From assembly GCF_036324505.1 (NCBI RefSeq), contig NC_086366.1:18182927-18246926 (forward strand): a stretch of 64,000 bases of DNA, written 5' to 3'. Shown here in pieces: positions 13,801 through 56,811 of the stretch. A program made the translations under genes and the position numbers. Every line of letters starts with the position of its first letter. Within the stretch, counting starts at the first letter, position 1. This stretch comes from Eleginops maclovinus (taxonomy: Eukaryota; Chordata; Actinopteri; Perciformes; Eleginopidae). A model generated the notes under the pieces. It saw only the letters and a program-made list of their open reading frames with translations, was not told the origin of the DNA and did not search any database.

Positions 13801-16249
13801 ACTTGACTCGGCCTAGTCCTGACCCTTCCTTACAAGTCTCGGGTTTGAATGAAACAGGTTCTCTAGACAAGTGTGTTTGAGGGTGTGAGTGTATTTTCTT
13901 TCCTCCATGCTCCATTTTAGCCTGGGGCTCAACAATTGGGGTTGAATATAGCAAAAAGCTGATCCCTAGTAAAACGTTACCTCTCTGACGAAAAGGCATC
14001 CAAATTTATCGCACATTTTTCATCCCTGTGACTTGCAAAACTTTGAAATAACAGTTACAAATGCACTTAGATCCAAATGCAGATGAAAAGCTGTCACATT
14101 TAATTATTTAGTTCTTTTAGTGCAAATGACCGAGAAAGTTTGGATGTTTTCTTCATTGGAAGGTACACCCTTTGATGTTTCTGTAACTCTGTTTTGAGCA
14201 GAGAGCAGAGTCTTATCCTGATATATGTAAATGTTGTATTTCAATCCAGTAAGATCAGAGCGTTACTGGCTCTCTATTTTTCCTCTTTTGGCTGCATATC
14301 ATTTCAGTTTTAGATCGTACAAATAGGAAACTGAGCCCTTCGTTAATATTCTCCCCTGAGCTGCACACCCCTTACGCGCTCAGATATCTCTCTGTGTGAC
14401 CTTGTGATAATCTCTAAATCACCCGTCCTGCTCGGTGGCAAATGGGGTCTGTCTCTTCATTGAAATGAAGTAATGTTAGCTCAGCTTCACACAGAGAGGG
14501 CAAACTCAGGGCAGCCAGGATTTGTCCATATAAGAAACTGTCAATCTTCAGCCAGTCGTTGAGTGTTTATAATAGTATCAAACCTGTTATAACAGTAATC
14601 CCAGCTGGTAATGAAAGTACAGACCATATCACCACTCCTCATGCTCCACCTTAACGGGCACACAATGAAAGAAGGTACAATTATTTGAGTATTATGATTA
14701 CTAAAGCTGTTTAGTATGCAGTCTTATACAATGACTGTTTATTTTTTGGATGTGAGCTGAGGTTTTTTTTCTTATCGGTGTCTGCAGTGCAAGATATTGT
14801 GACAACAATATAAATGGTGCTGAAACTCAACCCATGTTGCTGTTGAAGGGTTGACCTACTCTAACCTACCTGGGGAGAACTCGCTGAACTCTCGCTAAGT
14901 TTTAAAATAATACGCCACATCCTGCTGGGGGAAATTTAGGTCAAAATCCTAAAGATAGTTGATAAATAGGTCAATGTCAATCAAATGTTTTAGACACATC
15001 CATAAAAGATGGAATCCCAGCAGGATAAGATGATTTAAAACCAAAACCAGGTTTTACTGTAAAAAATGTAAAATGCATTTAGATTATATAATTGTAAATG
15101 CATTATTGATCACCACAGACGCAGGATTATCTATAACTGAACTTTACTACAATTTTGCAAAGTTATTTTTGCCTCTGATTAAAGTAAAGTGAGAGGATAG
15201 ACAGGGAAAAGTGATTGCTCAGTATTAAACGGTGTCATCTGAGAGCTGAGGTTTGTTTGTGGTGGGGTGTTGAGTGGTTTTCAGCTTGTGATGCCTTCAG
15301 GTGCCCTACGTGGAGTTCATTACTTAAGTAATATGTTGAACTTATCTGAAGCAGTGTTGGTCTTCAGTGACAAAGGAAACTTTTGTGGTTGTTGGTTTGA
15401 TCCTGTAGCAGATTGAAGGGGAAATCAACATTGTTTAGCACCAAGACATTATTGTATCTAATATAACAGCATTGTCAAACTGTATTTGGATGAAATCTAA
15501 ATTGACTTTAATAATTCCAATATCTGCAACTTGATTCTCAATGACACACCACTTTTCTTTTTTTTTTTTAAACCAAATGTGTGTTACTTCGAATTAGAGA
15601 GGGTTTTTTATACATATTTGAAAGCTCAGTTTGTTTTCACAAATTGAACAAAGGCCATAGGGTTAACCAAAAAAAACAAACAAAAAAAACTTTCATATAG
15701 TTTTCCATAAGAGATGTCTGAATATACTGTTGAAACACAATGTCTTGAGATACAGCAAATATTATATTTTAACATTGCGTGGTTATGGAAACCTACACGA
15801 ACGTGTTCTTTGGGAGCGCTTTAGAACAATCAGTCAGCTATTATATAACTGTGACAGAACATTATATAGGTTAGAGGCCTCCTTGTGATGTTCCTTTAAG
15901 GTTACAAAAAACATTGCCAAAGGGTCAAAATTGTACTTTGGCTGGGTCATAAAGTCTAATACAATATTCAACAAGATATGACATTAAATAGCCCACATAC
16001 ATATAATCACTACTTAATATTATCATGCAAAATAGCGATTATAAAATGATGATCAATGTTATTAACTGTTGTTACCACCAGTCCTACAACTTCTCCATTC
16101 CTCCTTTCCAGTTCCAGCTGGGTGGATCATATAGCGCTCAGCTGGTAACTCTTATATTTCCCGCAGCATTTGAAGGTATCGTGGTTGTGTATGGCTGGCC
16201 ATACGAGGATCACTTCACACACACACACCGACGCACACACATCTGGTGT

Positions 16250-16508
16250 GAAGTGTGAACGTCTGTCTTGGTGTTTTACAATCACTTTGTTGCTTTTCCT
16301 CGCTTTTTTTGATTACCGTTTCTAAGCGAAAGGAATATATATTTTTTTTCATTCAAAATGTTGACTGCATTCGAAGACCGGGCACCAACATCAGGTTTGC
16401 TGATAGGGTAGTATAGAAACTAAGTTTATAAACGTGCGTGACTTCAACATATCGTGTTTGTGTGGGACGAAAAGGATTTTGTTATTATGTCCAAGTGGAG
16501 GTTTTGCG
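16250..16508 (+). promoter_or_regulatory. putative promoter and 5' leader of the 16509 stard13 isoform
   Basis: Sequence immediately upstream of the first coding exon. No TATA box or clear TSS motif is assigned. Local CpG content rises around the exon (for example cgcgaaactg, ctccggcgg). A short uORF at 16487-16519 (11 codons including stop) overlaps the main start. An ATG at 16358 with a stop before 16420 may also lie in the leader if transcription starts far enough upstream. Confidence 0.4.
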
Positions 16509-47020
<30,512 letters not shown>

Positions 47021-47800
47021 AACTCTTTGCCAAGTGTGTCTGCTCAGCCTTGAGATCAAGATTGAGCCTTTGAGTCATTGCTAACACGCAGACACAAAGC
47101 ATAGACAGGACCCCAGAACTAAAGCACAGTTTATTATTTTTTTTCAGAGTAAAAATGCTCTGAAAATAAATTTGAGCTCCTCTTTACTTGCACAATGACA
47201 AAAGGGGACATCTTATAGGTGCTGAGCATAATTACTCAATGGGTAAATAATCATCCTGCCGATGTCCTTAGCTTTAGGATTTTATTTACATGAATGTTGC
47301 TTAACCTGTTCATTATGATAATTATTATCTTTAATAATATTGTATTACTGCTACTTTAATCTACAATGTCTAGGACATTCAAGCTCCTTAAACGCTTCTG
47401 GGAAGCATGTATATGTTATTCTTTTCAGATTTAAAGCTATAATTATTATGATGTAGACTCCAGCGACTGTAAATATGTGTTTGAATATACTGTACATGCA
47501 AGCTAGATGTATATATTGTATATATGTGAAGGGATACATAGTATATATGTTAATATCCTATATATTGATTATTTCACTGTGTCAAGCTTCCTGTAGTACA
47601 CATGGTACAAATTGTAAGCTGGTTTTACTTTGCCTCAGTATTTCCATTTTGAAATGGGTCTAATTTTATTGAACTTCGACCCCCGAGTGGTTGTGAAAAG
47701 AATGACTTAAGGTTTGACTTGTTCATACCTGCTTAATGGTACTGGATTTTCAAGTCAAGTACAAAAGACATCCTTTTACAATAAAACTATCAAAATTATA
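47021..47800 (+). other. stard13: stard13 3' UTR (probable)
   Basis: AT-rich sequence after the stop codon. AATAAA signals occur at 47165-47170 and 47780-47785. The second is followed by T-rich sequence and is the better candidate for the main poly(A) site. UGUANAUA motifs occur at 47468, 47508 and 47517. The 3' end is inferred. Confidence 0.55.
47780..47785 (+). terminator. candidate poly(A) signal AATAAA for stard13
   Basis: Canonical hexamer 760 nt after the stop, followed within 30 nt by a T-rich stretch (gtttttatgc). An earlier hexamer at 47165 would give a short 3' UTR of about 165 nt. Confidence 0.5.
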
Positions 47801-48184
47801 AAATGTTTTTATGCATTATTATATTCATCGCTCTTTCACATTGAAAACACAAAACAAGATATATGGATATATGAAAGAAAACAAATACCTTGAAAAAACA
47901 TTGTCAGTAAGGCTGAGAGTACTGTTCATATGCACTAACTAGTCCTCCACCAACAACATTCCAGTTAATGTGGGATGAGAGTGACCTCTACTGGACATTA
48001 GAAGGAAACACATCAACATGGTTTGATGAATTTACATGGACACCTTATTGGAGCTTTCAACTAATTTGTATGCTAACATATCAGTTAATCAAAAGCTAAA
48101 TCAAATGAAGAGTGCAGTTAGTTTTGTCTGGCTTTATCTCACAAGAAGATGGGCTAAACACATATGGTTGATTGACATTTATGT

Positions 48185-48196
48185 CCACTAGGTGGC
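48185..48196 (+). promoter_or_regulatory. CTCF-like motif between stard13 and nbea
   Basis: CCACTAGGTGGC matches the CTCF core consensus CCASYAGRKGGC at every position. It lies in the spacer between the two genes. Occupancy cannot be judged from sequence. Confidence 0.4.
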
Positions 48197-49621
48197 CGTT
48201 TTTGATCAGCAGAATATTTGACATAATTGTGACCATGTTTTTTATGTATTTTATCGCAAATTAGATCTAGCTTTAAACTGGAAAAAAATAAACATGATAG
48301 GAACAGCTGTATGCAGCCGAACATTATTTCTAACTTGAGACATATTGAAGACATGCTGACACACATCAGTTTAATGAGGTCATGAAATGCAAGCTGAGCT
48401 TCTGGCTGTCGGTCAGGACGATGGACAGGATTGTTGCCAAGCTGTCAGAGTGTCTTTTATATAACCACTGGAACCTGGTTGATTTTGTCATTATGTGTTA
48501 TTATATACCTTAAATATTTGTCCATATCAATTTGGGCAAAGCAAAATGAGACATGAATAAGATATTAGAGAAACACCCGTCTTGATTGTCTAATTATAAA
48601 CATTTAAAACATTGAGACCAAAGGGCAGTAAAATGCATACCTTTTACTATAAAACACAATACATATAGGCGATGCATCTATGCTAATGATTTGACCACAT
48701 TATTCAACTGAATAAATAACTTAAAACATTTCATTAATATAACACATTGAATGAATGGTCACAAGTGATAGGGTAGCAAATAATTTCCACGTATACCAGT
48801 CTATGGTTAATTATTAACTACCAGTTAAATGTGATGTGTCAACAAGCAGACAATACTATATACTCACCAGGACCCTGAAAGAAGAATTGACCAAGGGAAT
48901 TAATCTCATTCTAATAGGATTTGATGTATTGCTTTGCACATGACTATCCAGGGTCACCTTTATGCCTCACAGTCTAATCCAGGAAATGTAACTGAATATA
49001 AAACTTAATGAAACCAGCACACCTTAGTGTTAACAGTGAAGGAAATTGTAGGATGATAATGATAATTCAGGTCAGATGTTTCCATGTGTGCATTCATGTG
49101 TTTCAAGATGATTGCTTTATAGGCTTGGTGGTAATATCCGTGTCAGACAATTTGGCAAGGCCATACAACACAGATCTCATTTGACCTTTTAGCAAGGCTA
49201 TAGGATACTTCTAACAACCAAAAGGACATTAGGTCGTCTTAGTGTATCCTGTATCATATTGACACATGTATAACATATTTCTTCATAATTTCAGTTTCGA
49301 TTTGAGGTTTGCATGCATTTTTCCCCAGCATAAATCAAATGTTTATTTTATCCATAAACCTTTGGAGACACTTGAGCGTTAAAGCACCCATAGTAGAAAT
49401 TAGTCTTTGCTTTTATATGTGCCAGCTAACTTAGGCATCCACAGAGAATGCCGCAATTAATTGCATTATGTACACCTGTGTGTTTCCTGTAGCTATAGCT
49501 ATCTATACAAATTAAATATTTTGGAGATATATATATATTTTTATCCGGAACATTTTTGTTATGCTATTATGCAAATTAGGTGCAAGGTTACATTTATATT
49601 GGCCTATGCTAATATAAAAAC

Positions 49622-49622
49622 A

Positions 49623-49694
<72 letters not shown>

Positions 49695-49731
49695 CATTAT
49701 TATTATTATTATTATCATTATTATTATTATA
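49622..49731. repeat. (ATT)n microsatellite with ATC interruptions
   Basis: About 110 bp of trinucleotide repeat with two cat interruptions near the right end, roughly 380 bp upstream of the GC-rich nbea leader. Confidence 0.96.
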
Positions 49732-49979
49732 TAATTCATGCCGGAAACACAACTCAGGTAACTTCCGACTTTCATCTTTGTTTGGGAACGTTTGAAAGGA
49801 AGCGACATTCACGTTCTACAGCGTTACCTAAATATGAAATGTGTTACGTTAGTTTAACTTTCACTTATAGCCACACTGGTTACACCAACATACATAACTT
49901 CATACATTGGATGTTGAAGAAAATTTACACTCACTGTTTTCTTTTGGTTTGGCAAGCTTTAACTCGTTTGCCACGCTAT

Positions 49980-50414
49980 TAGCACGAGGAAGCACTCCGC
50001 AGTCTGCTGCTCCCGCCAGGCGGGTAGAAAGCACGGAGAAGCGGCTGACCTGCTCGGCTCTCCAGCTCCATTATCGCAGCGCAGGCGTGTTTAACCGCAG
50101 GCAGGGGGCGGCAACATGGCGGTGACAGCAGCACAGACACCAAGACGCGCATTGAGAGAGCGGCACTCTCACATACACAGAGCGGGTCAGTCTGCTCAGT
50201 TAACCGGCTGGCACCCACAACACAGCGGACTCTCTTACCGGGACTCTCCGGATTGGATTTAACTGACAGAGTGATTTCTTGCTTCTGTGTTTGTTTTTCA
50301 CGGTTTCGCGAGTGGTTCCTCTCTTTCATTTATTTTTGATCTCCAGAGCAGTGGTTGGATTTATTGAAAGGAGATAGCGTGTGACCGGTTTATAGCCGCC
50401 CGGTTTGGGTGGAA
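49980..50414 (+). promoter_or_regulatory. nbea: nbea promoter and 5' leader, GC-rich
   Basis: GC and CpG content rises sharply here against AT-rich flanks (gcgcaggcg, ggggcggc, agacgcgc). No TATA box was seen. The motif aacatggcgg at 50114 resembles a YY1 site, typical just downstream of the start of TATA-less promoters. The start site is probably between about 49980 and 50110, inferred only from composition. Confidence 0.55.
50116..50262 (+). CDS. upstream ORF in the nbea leader (48 codons)
   Basis: The ATG at 50116 has A at -3 and G at +4, a strong initiation context, and opens 48 codons (MAVTAAQTPRRALRERH...) ending TAA at 50260-50262, 152 nt before the nbea start. The peptide resembles nothing I know, is rich in Arg, His and Gln, and is more likely regulatory by position than a product. 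Transcription through 50116 is inferred, not shown. Confidence 0.35.
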   Translation: MAVTAAQTPRRALRERHSHIHRAGQSAQLTGWHPQHSGLSYRDSPDWI

Positions 50415-50687
50415 ATGACAAGCGAGAGACCGGTGACAATGCCCGGCTCGATGTCGCTCTCGGACCGACAACCTCCCCCAGGTCACAGGCAATACGGAGC
50501 TGCAGTCTCCGCTGCCGCCGGGGAGACAACGATGATGTCCGGCTCAGGTTCAGTGATGTTCCCGGCTGGGGTTATCAATCCATCGGTTCCAATCCGGAAT
50601 ATCAAAATGAAATTTGCTGTTGTCATCGGACTGATCCAGGTTGGAGAGGTTAACAACAGGGATATTGTTGAAACGGTGCTGAATTTG
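50415..50687 (+). CDS. nbea: nbea (neurobeachin) first coding exon, partial gene
   Basis: Neurobeachin is a very large BEACH/PH/WD40 protein that anchors PKA and acts in vesicle and receptor trafficking in neurons and endocrine cells. The ATG at 50415 opens 91 codons beginning MTSERPVTMPGS, comparable to human MASEKP. A low-complexity N-terminal stretch follows, then the conserved SGSGSVMFPAGVINPSVPI and MKFAVVIGLIQVGEVNNRDI, ending ETVLNL at donor gtaagt in phase 0. Human NBEA has its first exon boundary after the same ETVLNL. The remaining exons lie beyond 64000; no second exon was found here. The fish a/b paralogue is undetermined. LRBA, the paralogue, differs in this N-terminus as far as I recall. 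Confidence 0.92.
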
Positions 50688-53187
50688 GTAAGTCAACGTT
50701 TCCCCCCTCCTTGTTGTGTACTGTTCAGTGGCAACAATTGAATGTAATCTTGGCAATACTATTTTTTAACTCAAAACTGTGTTAATGACTATACTATTAC
50801 GCAGTGCAAGTAGGCCCACTCCTGGATATGTTAAACCGCAGTCAATACAATTAAAATTCACACATGTTCACAGATTGGGGAGTTCAGGAATAGGCCTGAA
50901 ACATATCTCAAGTTTTGAAGTTCTGCAAAGTCCCAACTTCCTTGTGCTTGCTTGTGAATGATGTGGATGATGTCAGGCAAGGTGTAAGTGGACTTTATGA
51001 ATACATTCAGCCTGATGGTGCAGAACTTATATCAGAAGAGGTATTTTGTTTAATGTTTAATGTTGGTGAGCAGAGGCAGGGGACGTCTGCTGTGCTGTGT
51101 GTGGAAGAAGGCATGGGCCCTGGATCTAAGGGTCTCCATGTAATGCCAGGGATCACAACTTTGGTCAGGGTGTTTTTTGGGAAATACTGGTCAGCGTTTG
51201 GTGGTGATGTGGCCAGTGCAGCTCCTCAGCAGTGTTGTAAAGACAATGAATATTCTTGCTGTATACCAGATCTGCTCTTAACTTATGTGGGCTTTTTGTG
51301 GTCACAATCACCCTCTAATGAGATTAACCCAGTAAAACACAAGGTATTGTAATGCTTTTTAAACAGACACAGAGAGTCATTTCTCTTAATTCATTGAATG
51401 ATGAGCTCCAGCCAAAGTGAGAGAATAATGAGAAATAAGTTGTGAGTACAAATTGTTTGGTGGTTTAAACTGATGGTATGACCAGAGTCACCAAACAAAG
51501 GCTATTTCTTCCAAAAGTACAGTGTCACATGATATGAAGAGACTGTAGAGCTACTCCATACATTTTTTGCTTATCTGGAGGACTAAAACACTAGGGCCTG
51601 TTTGCGATAGGTGGACTGCCCTTGTTACTACACTAGAGATTAATTACAACCCATTCTGGCACAACAGAAATCCACTTTGAGGAGCAAGACAAATTGTAGC
51701 CCTTGGCATGCTCACACATGAGTTGTACTGCAATAGCACCTTGCCCCCTTTCACTTTGCAGTTTTTTCTTTTTCACAGGAAATGTCCACGAGAAATTACG
51801 CACTGCAGTCTACACTGTCTTGTTCAACACTTATTTGAATTATTTACCAATTTTTGAAATGTTAAACTAATTTGTGAATACACCATAGTGTAATTTATCC
51901 AAACATTTCTCAGTCACACACAAAAACCCTGAACTTTTACATGATATATTTACAAACAAAAATACAACTTTACTCAAATGATGTGCGGACAGATAAACCA
52001 TAGCAATCTTGGAACCAGATGACACTGTTGTTATATATTTCCCCCTTCATCTAAATGACATCACAAACTGCATTAATAATGCTAGCCAAGGAAGAGGGTG
52101 GAACAAGCTGTCATGCAAACAACGCTCCTATCTGTAATATGCCATGACTACAGGAATGTCTCATAAATTCAGGATATTTACGAAGTGCTGTAGAGAGGGC
52201 CTGGAGATCCAAAAGCATCTGTAACTGTATCTCATGGGGTCTAATTTGTGGAGTAATGAAACATTAATGTATTTCCCTTTTCAAGGAGCATCTTGGAACA
52301 AAATTGTATTTAGATTTTCAGACCAGGATCCTCTATTATGACAAGGTGTCTTAATCTCTTATTTAAAAAATAATAATTATACAGAGTTCTTGTTGATCTG
52401 CCAAGATGGGAAATTGAATAATACATGGACCTGATATTGCCCTTTCTTTTTACCAGAATGAGAGCCTAAAAGGGCACGTACCATCAGAAAGGTATCACTA
52501 ACCATGATGTTTGAAAAACTGGATTTGTCCCATACTCAGATGTGCAATTTACAGCAGTCACCCCTATGATACTTGTCAGCTGACTTACTGCTTTCTCCAA
52601 GATGGAAGAGGAAATAAGAGAGAGTATTTCTACTTTGCTAATTGTCACTTGTTATTTAATCATTCAATGAACTTCTCTGACAAAAGAGAAAGTCACGTAT
52701 CTCAACAGCCTTCGTGTTCACCATTAAAGTCACCAATAGTCTGATGGATAATGGAGAGAGGTGTGAATTAGGAAAAAGCTTTCAGGGCACATCCTCATCT
52801 TAATCCTCATGACATGTGGGAGCAACAGAGTTTTACATGCTGTCTAAAAGAGGTTGATGCACAAAATAAACTTGTGGTGGTTTTGACTGTCATGTTAGGT
52901 CAGAGTTATTACCAAGCTTATTCCGGCTTCCTGAAACCCTCACCTTTTAGACAGGTGGTGTGTGTTTAAAGCCTAGGATTTTTTCTTCATAAAGAACAGG
53001 AGCTGTGTTTAATCCAAATGCTATAGTAGTTCCGTAGTTACCTGTGATTACAACGTTTTCATGGAAGGAAAAAGCATCAAAACACGCATAGAAACTGCAA
53101 CATAATCCACTCTTCCTCTACCCATTTGCATGTGCATGGTCCACATCTTCATATTTGACCCAATCATTTAAAATATGGAGAAATACA

Positions 53188-53209
53188 GTTTGTTTGTTTG
53201 TTTGTTTGT
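53188..53209. repeat. (GTTT)5 tract
   Basis: Short tetranucleotide run in nbea intron 1. Confidence 0.9.
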
Positions 53210-55659
53210 AGCTCCTGCTGTTAGATGATTATGTTTGTAGCTTTGAATTTTTTGTTTATCTCATGGGATTGCTTGACAAAAAAAGTACTGGTGCAGTGAC
53301 TGTGGAGTATTTTGCAGATTTTGATGAATATATGAAATTGGAGACCACTGAGCCTGTATAAATCATTGGGGAACAAGATTATTCTGCAGCTGTGGATTGA
53401 TGTGAGTTTCACCATTATGGCTGATAAATTCTTAGTCAACTAACCCTTATAAGGTTTTGTAAATGATGAATACATTTAATGGATAGATCGTTAAACCACA
53501 AAGAATGAACCAGAATGGTGTCTTGGACTAAAGTCATTTAGCCTAAAAGTAACGTAAAAAACGGCTAATGGGCAAAACAAATCGTGTTCGACTAAGACTC
53601 AAACAACCGTTTAGTATTCTAATCCACTAAGATGGGACAGTCCTAGTAAAAAGAGCAGCTATTTTCGATGTAAAAAATGCCTGCAGAGGCTGGGACATGG
53701 ATATTTAAAACATGTTTATCATTCTTCCTTTGCCAGCTGCCAAACAAAAGGTTTTTCTGCAAGCATTTCAAATGGTATTATATTGAAAGAGGATTAGAGA
53801 GAAAGGTTACCTCAGTATTGCTATGTGTTGGTGATTTTACAGCAAACCTTCTTACTATATATATGCCCACCTCTGGCTTTTTTGATATGACTTTGATTTG
53901 CCTGCTTGGATATAAAGCACATTAGCATCCTGAAATACATTTCAATTAGAAATGGACAGATACTTAGTATTTTAAATGCCCATACTGTTACGACCAGACT
54001 AGTAGCAAATGAATTACTTTTACTAGTTCTTTAGAAATGCTACTATAACTTCCATTATGTTAGGCATATTGATGAATATTGAACTGTGATTACTATCATT
54101 GTTACTATCACTTTTGAGAGAAAGGTTATAGAATCAGAACTGAAGGGGAGACCTATTGTTGTATCAACAACCTAATTACTATAAGGATGATATGATGTCC
54201 GGTGAGTTGGCCTACCTGAACCATGTGACTGCTCTCCGGACTTGGTGTCAGCAGAGTGCGCTGGATGATTATCTGATTATCTGTTCTGACTGGAGTCTGC
54301 CACTCGGCTCGTCATTAGTACCTAGCAATCAACATTGTCACTAAGAAAGGATGTTTTGTTTACTGCTGCTTCTCTTTGTTTGGAGTCAATCTTTATTAAG
54401 TGAATGAAGCGCTTCACTTGAGTACTGCACCAGAATCTCTGGAAGTTGTTTTTTAGTGGATGATGTGCTCTCCTGTGACTTGGTCCTGTCTTGTCATGGT
54501 AAGATCTCAGTCATCATAAAGCACAAGGGTATAGGGAAAGAGTTCGAGTTCAGTTAAATGCTGATAATCACATTGTGTTCAGTATTCTAAGTCATTGCAG
54601 AATATTTTTGTATTAAGCCAAGATTATGATCTGTCCTGAACCAAGTTGTGCCAGTGATCAAACAGATCGCTAACGACTTTGAATAGTCCTGAAAATGAAT
54701 AATGTACTGCAAGACCAGAGGTTGAAGATCAAAGTGTAGAGTGGAAGGCTTTATACACATAGGAACCTGTACTGACTCTCCATATGTATCTTTTGTTTTT
54801 TAAAGAGACAATGCACATTAATAACTGAGCACTTGAGTCCATCATGTTAATGTGTCAGATTTAGCCATAAAGCTATATGCATTCCCTGGCAGGTTTAATT
54901 GAAAAACTAAAATTATAGAGGTACATTAGAAGTCATAAAACACAGGTGGTTAGTTGGCTAAATTCTGCGAGCCTCCGTTTAAATCTTAAACGTGTATATA
55001 TAAATAAAAAAAACGTCATGATGGTGCAGTAGAGCTGTCCGTTTAAAACAAACAGTGCAGCTGTCTATAATCTGCCATCCTTCAGTGGACTTTCAATGGT
55101 TTGGTTGTGGATGTACTGTCCACTATCTGAAGACATACTTTATAAGGATGGAGGGCTCTAATTGGCTTATAGGTATGTATGTGAGAATGAGTAACTCTGT
55201 CTGTCTGACTTAGCCCCAGCCATGCACTGGCGATCTGCCCAGAGAGTGTTTGTCCTTTGCCAACTGAATTCTACGAGTTAAGCTCCAGCACGCTGTGAGT
55301 GAAAACAAGCCTCACGATCATTAAAGAATGTATATTTGGGCTTGTTGCAAAGGGGGTGGCACATCCGGTGTCCCACATGGACCTACAACTTTCTCTTTGT
55401 GTGACAGTGTTGTATTTTCTTAAACACCCACATGCTCATTTTGTGCCAATATCCTTTATCAAAACTAATGGGAGGACAGTGATTTTAATCTTTCAAGTAT
55501 AGGCAGCCTGAAATGTAATCGAGATTGAGGTAATGTGTTAAAAAATGTGGTGGAGTCATGCCTTCAAGGTTGTTGTAATTCCACAGTAAATAAGCTCGGG
55601 CGCTTGAGCTCTGCCATATGACTTGGAGGCATTTTCAAACTTGTATCTTTGGATAGAAT

Positions 55660-55672
55660 GGGGGGGGGGGGG
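55660..55672 (+). repeat. G13 homopolymer
   Basis: Thirteen consecutive G in nbea intron 1, prone to length error in sequencing. Confidence 0.95.
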
Positions 55673-56214
55673 TCCTCCTATACACTCCCAGTCACTGACG
55701 ATCAATACTGGTGATTAAGGTGATGTTGAATATTTATCTGAAGTTTTAAAACATTTGTAAAATGAGATTTGTGCAATGGGCAATTAATATAACTGTACAG
55801 ATCATAAACAAGGTTTTATACCTGCTATCTGACTAAGGGAGAAATAGATGTGTTGTTGTCATATCATTATTTTAGTTTTTAAAAGATAATTAGGACGGTG
55901 TCGTTTTAGTTAAGAGTGTTTAACAAGACTTCAAACCAGATGAGTGCTTGATTTACATTTCTGCTTCGGACTGTGTTACAAGTGGCGAACTTGGGCAGTG
56001 TTATGGAGGTGGAAGAGAGGTGCCTTTGTGATTTGATGTTGTTTTCTCAGACATCAATTGCAGTTACAGTTTGGACTTACTTTTGGTTGGAATAAAAGAG
56101 GTTAGGAGCTGAAGGTTTAAGGGAGGGCTTTTCATATCCTGCTCTGTGGAGGTTGTTATTTTGTTATTTTGAAGTCATTTAAAATACATGTTGTTCTGCA
56201 TTAAAAGATCATTC

Positions 56215-56397
56215 TGGCCCCGGCCGTGGCACAACTGGCTGGGGCACCTGCACCGTATGCCGGCGACCCGGGTTCGTTTCCCGGCCCGTGGTCCTTTCCG
56301 GATCCCACCCCGACTCTCTTTCCCACTTTCCTGTCACTGTCCTATCCGATTAAAGGCAACAAGCCCCCAAAAAATAACCAAAAAAAAAAAAGAAAAG
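56215..56397 (+). mobile_element. tRNA-derived SINE with intact promoter boxes and target-site duplication
   Basis: Short GC-rich insertion in AT-rich nbea intron 1. A tRNA-like head carries an A box TGGCACAACTGG (56227-56238) and a B box GGTTCGTTTCC (56271-56281). A pyrimidine-rich body (ctctctttcccactttcctg) and an A-rich tail follow. It is flanked by a perfect 12-bp duplication AAAAGATCATTC at 56203-56214 and 56398-56409. The body resembles a SINE family common in percomorph fish, from recall. The perfect duplication and clean boxes point to a young copy. Confidence 0.88.
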
Positions 56398-56797
56398 AAA
56401 AGATCATTCCAAGCCGGCATCAAGGCAACATTTAACTTTGCCATTATAGCAATTGAAAATGGTCTTTGGGTAAAGCAACTTGAGTTTTGGTAAAGCAAAA
56501 CAGGACATGCATAAGGAATTAATTGAGAATGGAATCGAAGCTGACCAAAGTTAAATAACTTTTCTCTTTTGAAAAATAAGTTAAACAATAGTGGTGCGGA
56601 ACTTTGCTGTTAAAGGAAGTCCGTATGATTAGAAATGTATACTAGATCAAACGCTCGTGTTGGTCTAAACTGCTTTAAGATATGGTCGAATTTTTCCGGA
56701 ACCATCCCTCTGCTGCTGTCGAGACAGATGAACAGTTGATAAATCTTAGATCAATATCATCTCTTGGCAGTGTTACTTTTTTGCAAATGTCACAATT

Positions 56798-56811
56798 CCC
56801 CCCCCCCCCCC
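56798..56811 (+). repeat. C14 homopolymer
   Basis: Fourteen consecutive C in nbea intron 1, flanked by cacaatt on both sides. Confidence 0.95.

Larger units (their letters stand above)
47801..49979. other. stard13-nbea intergenic spacer
   Basis: AT-rich, no gene recognised. Holds the CTCF-like motif at 48185 and the ATT microsatellite at 49622. The human locus has RFC3 between STARD13 and NBEA, but no RFC3 exon was seen here. Confidence 0.7.

Noticed and set aside
49461..49982. 173-codon open frame, rich in tyrosine
   Set aside because: It is the translation of the ATT microsatellite plus flanks; the antisense frames give poly-Ile and poly-Asn. Not a gene.
47021..50114. Search for rfc3 or another gene between stard13 and nbea
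   Set aside because: No exon-like sequence with a recognisable product was seen in the spacer.
50915..51352. 145-codon open frame in nbea intron 1
   Set aside because: No recognisable domain or family, an ordinary start context and a position just after exon 1. Long for chance but not enough to call a gene. A homology search would settle it.
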